Assembly (NCBI GenBank): GCA_020847535.1
Contig: JADLBU010000078.1
Coordinates: forward strand, 1-52,163
DNA from: Phycisphaerales bacterium
GTDB lineage: Bacteria; Planctomycetota; Phycisphaerae; Phycisphaerales; UBA1924
DNA length: 52,163 nt
Reading direction: 5' to 3'
Under the pieces are notes generated by a model. It was not told the DNA's origin. It ran no database searches and worked only from the letters and a program-made list of their open reading frames with translations. Below, one piece after another: positions 48,029 through 52,163 of the stretch. The position numbers and the translations under genes were made by a program. Positions within the stretch are counted from its first letter, which is position 1. Each line of letters begins with the position of its first letter.

Positions 48029-49256
48029 GCCGCCCCGCGCACACCACCGCATCCACCGGATCCCCACCGATCTCGTACGCGAGCATCCGCGGGTCCGTGT
48101 GCCGCAAGAGCACCAGGTCCGCCCGCATCCCCGGCGACAGCGCTCCGCGATCCGGTAGGTTCAAGACCGCCGCCGCGTGCGATGTCCCCGCCTCGATCGC
48201 CTCCTCAGGCGTCAACCCGCAGTGCCGCACCGCCAGCCCGATCGCCAGCGGCATCGACGATGACGGCGCTGACCCCGGATTGAAATTGGTCGCGATCGCC
48301 GCACGCCCCCCCAGATCAATCAGCCGCCGCAGGTTCGCGTACCTGCCATCCACGTGCAGTCCGCACATCGGCAGCCCGACGCCGATCGTGCCAACTCCCG
48401 TGCCACCCCGAGTGCAATCAAGTTCGGCTCTGCGAACTCGTTGCTCTTCGCGTGCATCGACCCCCGCAATCAATCGCAGTTCCTCATCCCCCGAAGCCTC
48501 CAGGTGATCCACACTCCGCGCCCCCAGCTCGATCGCCTCCTTCACCATCCCCAGGCTGTTGAACTGATCCACATGCGCCCGCACCGGATGACCCAGCTCC
48601 CGCGCTCGCCGCAAGAGCCGCACCGATTCCTCGACCGGCCACGCGCCCTTCTCGCAGAAGACATCGATCGCGATCCCCGGAAACTCCGTGTGCACCGCAT
48701 CCAGCGTCGCGCTGATCGTGTGCTCGAAAAAGTCCGGGATCTCAGGATCGATCGCGTGCCCCAGAAGCGCTGTCGGTACCACCGTCCCCGCCCAGCCGCT
48801 CCCCGCATCGGCGATCGCCCGCAGCATCTTCAGCTCGTGCTCGGTCGAAAGCCCGTACCCCGATTTCACCTCGACTGTCGTCGTCCCTTCGCGCAGCATG
48901 ATCTCCAGCCGCGCCTGCACCCCATCGGCAAGCTGCTTGGGCGTCGCCGCCCGCACCGCCCGCACCGTCGACATGATCCCCCCGCCCGATTCCAGGATCT
49001 CCAGGTACGTTGCCCCGCGACGCTTCAAATCCCACTCATCCAGCCGATCCCCCGCAAAGCACGCGTGCGTGTGGCAGTCGGCAAACGCCGGCATCAGCAC
49101 CCGACCCGCCGCATCGATCTCGCGATCAACCGTCTCCGGCGCCTGCAACTGCTCCCCGATCCCCGTGATCCGCTCCCCCTCGACCAATAGATCACCGCTT
49201 GCCAGGCCCGGGCCTTGCACGGTCACGATGCGGGCGTTTCGTATCAACAGGGACAT
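48012..49256 (-). CDS. hutI: Imidazolonepropionase
   Basis: The 414-residue amidohydrolase opens the imidazolone ring in histidine breakdown, giving N-formimino-glutamate. Metal ligands H62 and H64 (DCHTHACF), the KSGYGL motif and the AHVDQFN histidine are present. The usual metal/catalytic Asp in 'ATDFNPGS' is Asn here (N324, codon AAT). A 20-residue stretch (DAREEQRVRRAELDCTRGG) just before the TIGVGLP segment looks inserted. Whether the enzyme is active is therefore uncertain. It follows hutG after 3 bases, so the two form an operon. Confidence 0.93.
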   Translation of the reverse strand: MSLLIRNARIVTVQGPGLASGDLLVEGERITGIGEQLQAPETVDREIDAAGRVLMPAFADCHTHACFAGDRLDEWDLKRRGATYLEILESGGGIMSTVRAVRAATPKQLADGVQARLEIMLREGTTTVEVKSGYGLSTEHELKMLRAIADAGSGWAGTVVPTALLGHAIDPEIPDFFEHTISATLDAVHTEFPGIAIDVFCEKGAWPVEESVRLLRRARELGHPVRAHVDQFNSLGMVKEAIELGARSVDHLEASGDEELRLIAGVDAREEQRVRRAELDCTRGGTGVGTIGVGLPMCGLHVDGRYANLRRLIDLGGRAAIATNFNPGSAPSSSMPLAIGLAVRHCGLTPEEAIEAGTSHAAAVLNLPDRGALSPGMRADLVLLRHTDPRMLAYEIGGDPVDAVVCAGRLIRGG

Positions 49257-49259
49257 GCT

Positions 49260-50159
49260 TCAGCCGCTCCGCGCCGCAAACCCGCTCAGGAACGACAGGA
49301 ACAGATGCGCAGCCGCCCGCGCTGTCCGCCCCTGCTCATCGTGCGGTGGACACAGCTCCATGATGTCAAAGCACCGCACCCCCGGTGCTCGCCCGCACGC
49401 GTACGCGACCATCTGTGCCTGCTGCACCATGATCCCCACGGGATTCATCGCACTCACCCCCGGCGCCTGCGATGCATCCAGCACATCCAGGTCAAAGCTC
49501 GCGAACATCGGCCCCGGGCTTGCCAATTGCGTCTTGAGTGGCTCGAAGGTGCGGTTGATCCGCCCTCCGTGCGAGCGGAACCACTCCACGTGCTCCTTCG
49601 CGTTCACCATCGGGTTGAACCCGAAGTTGTCCAACGATGAAACCCCGCACTCCTCCACGAGCCGCCGGAACGGCATCCCCGATCCCACGGTCTCGCGCAC
49701 ATCCAGATGCGGATCAAAGTACAACCCAAGCATCCCCGGGTTCCGGTTCGCCACCGCGCGCACGAACGGGAACGTCAGATCATGCCCGCCGCCGATTCCC
49801 ACCGGAAATAGCCCAAGTTCCAGCACCGCCCCGACCGCCTCCGTCACCCGCCGGTGCGTCTTGTGAAGCGCGGCCTCATCATGCCCGTGCGCAGGTTCCA
49901 CATCCCCCGCATCAAAGACCACAGGAAATCCCGCCCCATCGGGCTCGGCGACCCCGTACTTCGCCAGCGCTGCCCGGAACGCACCCGGCCCCTCCGCAGC
50001 ACCCGGCCGACCGCCGTTCAGCCTCACCCCCGTGTCATCCGGCATCCCGATGATCGCCACCCGGCACCCGACCGCGAGCCCGGAATGGATTCGGGCTGCC
50101 AGCCGTGTCTGAGGTATCCCTTCGGGCCACACCGGAGGTTTGCAGTGAGGAATCGTCAC
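49260..50159 (-). CDS. hutG: Formimidoylglutamase, arginase family
   Basis: The 299-residue binuclear-manganese hydrolase converts formimino-glutamate to glutamate, the step after HutI. Arginase-fold ligands are seen in GGGHDLTF, YFDPHLDVRE (DxHxD) and SFDLDVLD (DxDxxD). Start is GTG 50159, with no ATG in a better place. It sits directly upstream of hutI; hutH and hutU are not in the window, so the first two steps are encoded elsewhere. Confidence 0.93.
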   Translation of the reverse strand: MTIPHCKPPVWPEGIPQTRLAARIHSGLAVGCRVAIIGMPDDTGVRLNGGRPGAAEGPGAFRAALAKYGVAEPDGAGFPVVFDAGDVEPAHGHDEAALHKTHRRVTEAVGAVLELGLFPVGIGGGHDLTFPFVRAVANRNPGMLGLYFDPHLDVRETVGSGMPFRRLVEECGVSSLDNFGFNPMVNAKEHVEWFRSHGGRINRTFEPLKTQLASPGPMFASFDLDVLDASQAPGVSAMNPVGIMVQQAQMVAYACGRAPGVRCFDIMELCPPHDEQGRTARAAAHLFLSFLSGFAARSG

Positions 50160-50335
50160 ATCGCCAGTGTACCCCCCCCGTTGATCGGATGCCGTTCGGT
50201 CCTCTAACCCATCGCGGCCGGTAACCGTACGCGAAACCGGGGGAAACCACGCGATCGACCGTGAGTGAACTCCGATTCCTGCGTTTGATCTTGCACACTG
50301 AGGGTGCGCGCTTCGAGCGCCGACGGGAGAGATAC

Positions 50336-51397
50336 ATGCGTTACGGCCGATTCAATTTACTCATGCCCCGAAGCCTCGCTTGTCTGCTGCTCGCCGGGAC
50401 CGCATCCAGCCACACCCCCGCGCTCGCCGGCGATGTACTGATCGCCGATGGCACCGCGCACCACCTCGCACGCTTCAGCGCCGATGGCGACAGCATCGGT
50501 ACCTTCGCCACCGGTGCGCTCGCCGGCCGAAACGCGCTCGCCTACGGCCCCGATCGCCGCCTCTACGTCCTCGACTCCGCGAACAATGCCGTCCTCCGCT
50601 ACAACGCGATCACCGGCGAATACCTCGGCGAGTTCGTAACCCCCGGCTCGGGAGGACTCTCCGATCCGCGTGGCATGGTGTTCGCCCCCGATGGCAAGCT
50701 CTACATCACCGGCCAGGCCGCCTCCGCCAAGGTCGCACGCTTCGACGCCCAGACCGGTGCCTTCGAGTCCGTCTTCGCGCTCGCCCCCCCGTTCCCGCGC
50801 GACATCGCCATCGGCCCCGATGGCAACATCTACGTCATCTGCGAGATCTGCCAGGATGTCATCCGCTTCAACATCACCACCGGCGCCAGCATGGGCCGCT
50901 TCGTGGATGTTGCCCCCGACGGCTGCCAGAAGCCCTACGCGATGGAGTTCGGCCCCGATGGCCACCTCTACATCACCAGCAGCGGCACCGAAGATGCCAT
51001 CCGCCGCTACAACGGAAACACCGGCGCATTCATCAACGTGTTCGCCGACCACCCCCTCATGGATGATCCCTTCGATCTGAAGTTCAGCCCCGACGGCTCA
51101 ACCCTTTACGTCAGCTGTCAGACCTCCAAGAACGTCGTCGCCTTCGACGGCTCAACCGGCGCCTTCCTTTCCGAGTTCGCCAGCCCCGGCGAGGCCGGCC
51201 TCGGCCAGACCTGGGGGCTCGCCGTCATGCCCTGCTTCTCCGACCACGATGGCTCGGGCTTCGTCGATCTCGACGATTTCATCGCTTACGTGCATGACTT
51301 CGAAGAAGGCACCGACAACGCCGACTTCGACCAATCCGGCTTCGTCGATCTCGACGACTTCATCGCCTTCGTCCACGCCTTCGAGAATGGCTGTTAA
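50336..51397 (+). CDS. Secreted NHL-type beta-propeller with dockerin-like repeats
   Basis: The 353-residue protein has a signal peptide (about 1-32) and six or so NHL/SMP-30-like blades, each ending in a variant of 'GPDGxLYVxD' (for example FAPDGKLYITG, FGPDGHLYITS). Two dockerin/EF-hand-like repeats (DHDGSGFVDLDDFIAYV, DFDQSGFVDLDDFIAFV) end in ENGC. Start ATG 50336 is 8 bases from GGGAGAG; the longer frame from 50261 lacks a ribosome site. Role is likely binding or scaffold at the cell surface. It shares its C-terminal repeats with the 360 and 38406 genes. Confidence 0.9.
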   Translation: MRYGRFNLLMPRSLACLLLAGTASSHTPALAGDVLIADGTAHHLARFSADGDSIGTFATGALAGRNALAYGPDRRLYVLDSANNAVLRYNAITGEYLGEFVTPGSGGLSDPRGMVFAPDGKLYITGQAASAKVARFDAQTGAFESVFALAPPFPRDIAIGPDGNIYVICEICQDVIRFNITTGASMGRFVDVAPDGCQKPYAMEFGPDGHLYITSSGTEDAIRRYNGNTGAFINVFADHPLMDDPFDLKFSPDGSTLYVSCQTSKNVVAFDGSTGAFLSEFASPGEAGLGQTWGLAVMPCFSDHDGSGFVDLDDFIAYVHDFEEGTDNADFDQSGFVDLDDFIAFVHAFENGC

Positions 51398-51453
51398 TTG
51401 CCGCTGCGAAAAAGCACCTGCGCACGGCTCCGTCAAGCCCGGAACGCCCGCTC

Positions 51454-52029
51454 TCACTTGGGAGCCACCGAAATCATGCCCCGCAGCCGCTGCTTGAGCG
51501 CCTCCAACCGCTCAACCAGGTTGGCACGGCCATCATTGCTGATCCACGTCTTCCCCATGAGCCAGTCCGCCAGCCCGAGTTCATCCTTCTCAGTCGCCTC
51601 GCGAGCGATCCTGGATGCTTCATCAAAACGCCCCGCCGCCGCCCCATCATCGACCCGCTGCGCCACAGCCATCGCCCGATCCAACGCCCGGATCGCTTCC
51701 TTGGCCGTCAGTTTCTCCAGCCGCTCGGCCGCTTGGCGCTGGGCTTCGATGTATTCCTTGAGCGTGTCATCCGTATCCACGGCCGTATATCCGGTCGTCG
51801 TCGCTTCGGCTGTGCTCAAAGTGTACTTGGTCTTCTCCCCAACCTCTCCAATGCTCAGCAAACCGCGCATCATCTCAGCCTCGTGCCGCCACGACTCCCG
51901 AAAGCGAGCCCATCCGCGAGCCGGATCCTTGCCGTCCAGTTGCTCGATCGCCCGCAGGATCCCGCCCGCTCTCCGCTGCCCGTTCATCGATTCACCCGCG
52001 CCATCCAAAAACCCCGAGATCATCCGCAT
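51454..52029 (-). CDS. Uncharacterised protein, 5' end cut by an IS
   Basis: The product (191 residues from ATG 52029) is hydrophilic, helical, rich in Arg, Glu and Ala, and resembles no family I know. The open frame continues upstream to 52065, but the sequence MNRLLTQALREG there is encoded by the end of the IS element whose transposase terminates at 52062. The natural N-terminus may therefore be lost or replaced. ATG 52029 and ATG 52023 are possible starts. Confidence 0.5.
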   Translation of the reverse strand: MRMISGFLDGAGESMNGQRRAGGILRAIEQLDGKDPARGWARFRESWRHEAEMMRGLLSIGEVGEKTKYTLSTAEATTTGYTAVDTDDTLKEYIEAQRQAAERLEKLTAKEAIRALDRAMAVAQRVDDGAAAGRFDEASRIAREATEKDELGLADWLMGKTWISNDGRANLVERLEALKQRLRGMISVAPK

Positions 52030-52061
52030 TCCCTCTCTCAGAGCCTGTGTGAGAAGCCGGT

Positions 52062-52163
52062 TCACCCTCGCGCCAACCGGTGGAGCATGAGGTTGATCAT
52101 GGAGATGTAGATCATCGCCTCGCTGCTGGCGGTAGTGAACTCGTAGTCTTTGCTGAGGCGTCG
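52062..52163 (-). mobile_element. IS5-type transposase, C-terminal end (partial)
   Basis: The last 33 codons of a transposase enter from the right edge: RRLSKDYEFTTASSEAMIYI, then SMINLMLHRLARG and stop. The RRLSKDYE..SEAMIY pattern is that of IS5-family enzymes. The likely IS terminus is near 52039-52055 ('gagcctgtgtgagaag'). The element continues beyond the window. Confidence 0.85.

Overview
The window looks like chromosomal DNA from a planctomycete, most likely class Phycisphaerae. Three secreted proteins end in paired dockerin/EF-hand-like repeats that close in 'AGC', 'EGC' or 'NGC'. One protein has a PEP-CTERM-like VPAPG/hydrophobic/RRRR tail. Other hallmarks are two Ser/Thr kinases fused to TPR repeats, an H-X9-DG-type pseudopilin, type III glutamine synthetase, small zinc-ribbon membrane proteins of a planctomycete style, high GC, and many genes without a clear Shine-Dalgarno. 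Taxonomy is inferred from gene content only.

Layout. 1-4.1 kb: a possible small leaderless transcript, two secreted proteins each preceded by a LacI-type operator, and a GH1 beta-glucosidase. 4.3-10.9 kb: a TPR-kinase converging on an FHA-GAF-SpoIIE phosphatase, an S1/P1 nuclease and an unknown membrane protein. 11.1-17.0 kb: a 1,979-residue transglutaminase-like/DUF4011/SF1 helicase/PD-(D/E)XK/DUF3320 protein, the best defence candidate. 17-22.5 kb: MFS transporter, zinc-ribbon membrane protein and a second TPR-kinase. 22.7-23.9 kb: a wrecked rtcR whose 5' half is replaced by a transposase fragment. 24-30.4 kb: carboxypeptidase Taq, a SAM methyltransferase, a UbiA-type prenyltransferase, and dnaX with a complete set of -1 frameshift signals. 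30.7-37 kb: DUF11 lipoprotein, mutY behind an 8-bp tandem repeat, gatB carrying an in-frame repeat insertion, and a six-hairpin glycosidase. 37.3-42.3 kb: pseudopilin, subtilase, MlaF-like ATPase and cyclophilin. 42.3-42.9 kb: a tyrosine-integrase remnant whose 3' end runs antisense into tRNA(CAU). 43-52.2 kb: glnN, trpA, map, a second zinc-ribbon protein, hutI-hutG, an NHL-type secreted protein, a hypothetical gene cut by an IS end, and the C-terminus of an IS5-type transposase at the edge.

Most of the content is housekeeping metabolism plus secreted proteins. Accessory features are scattered: at least four families of dispersed short repeats, remnants of two transposases and one integrase, and coding sequences that seem to have absorbed repeat DNA in frame (gatB clearly, hutI and mutY possibly). 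The strongest observations are the dnaX frameshift cassette, the gatB insertion, the giant DUF4011 protein, the rtcR/transposase chimera and the integrase/tRNA junction. I did not find a clearly new multi-gene system, a CRISPR array or rRNA.
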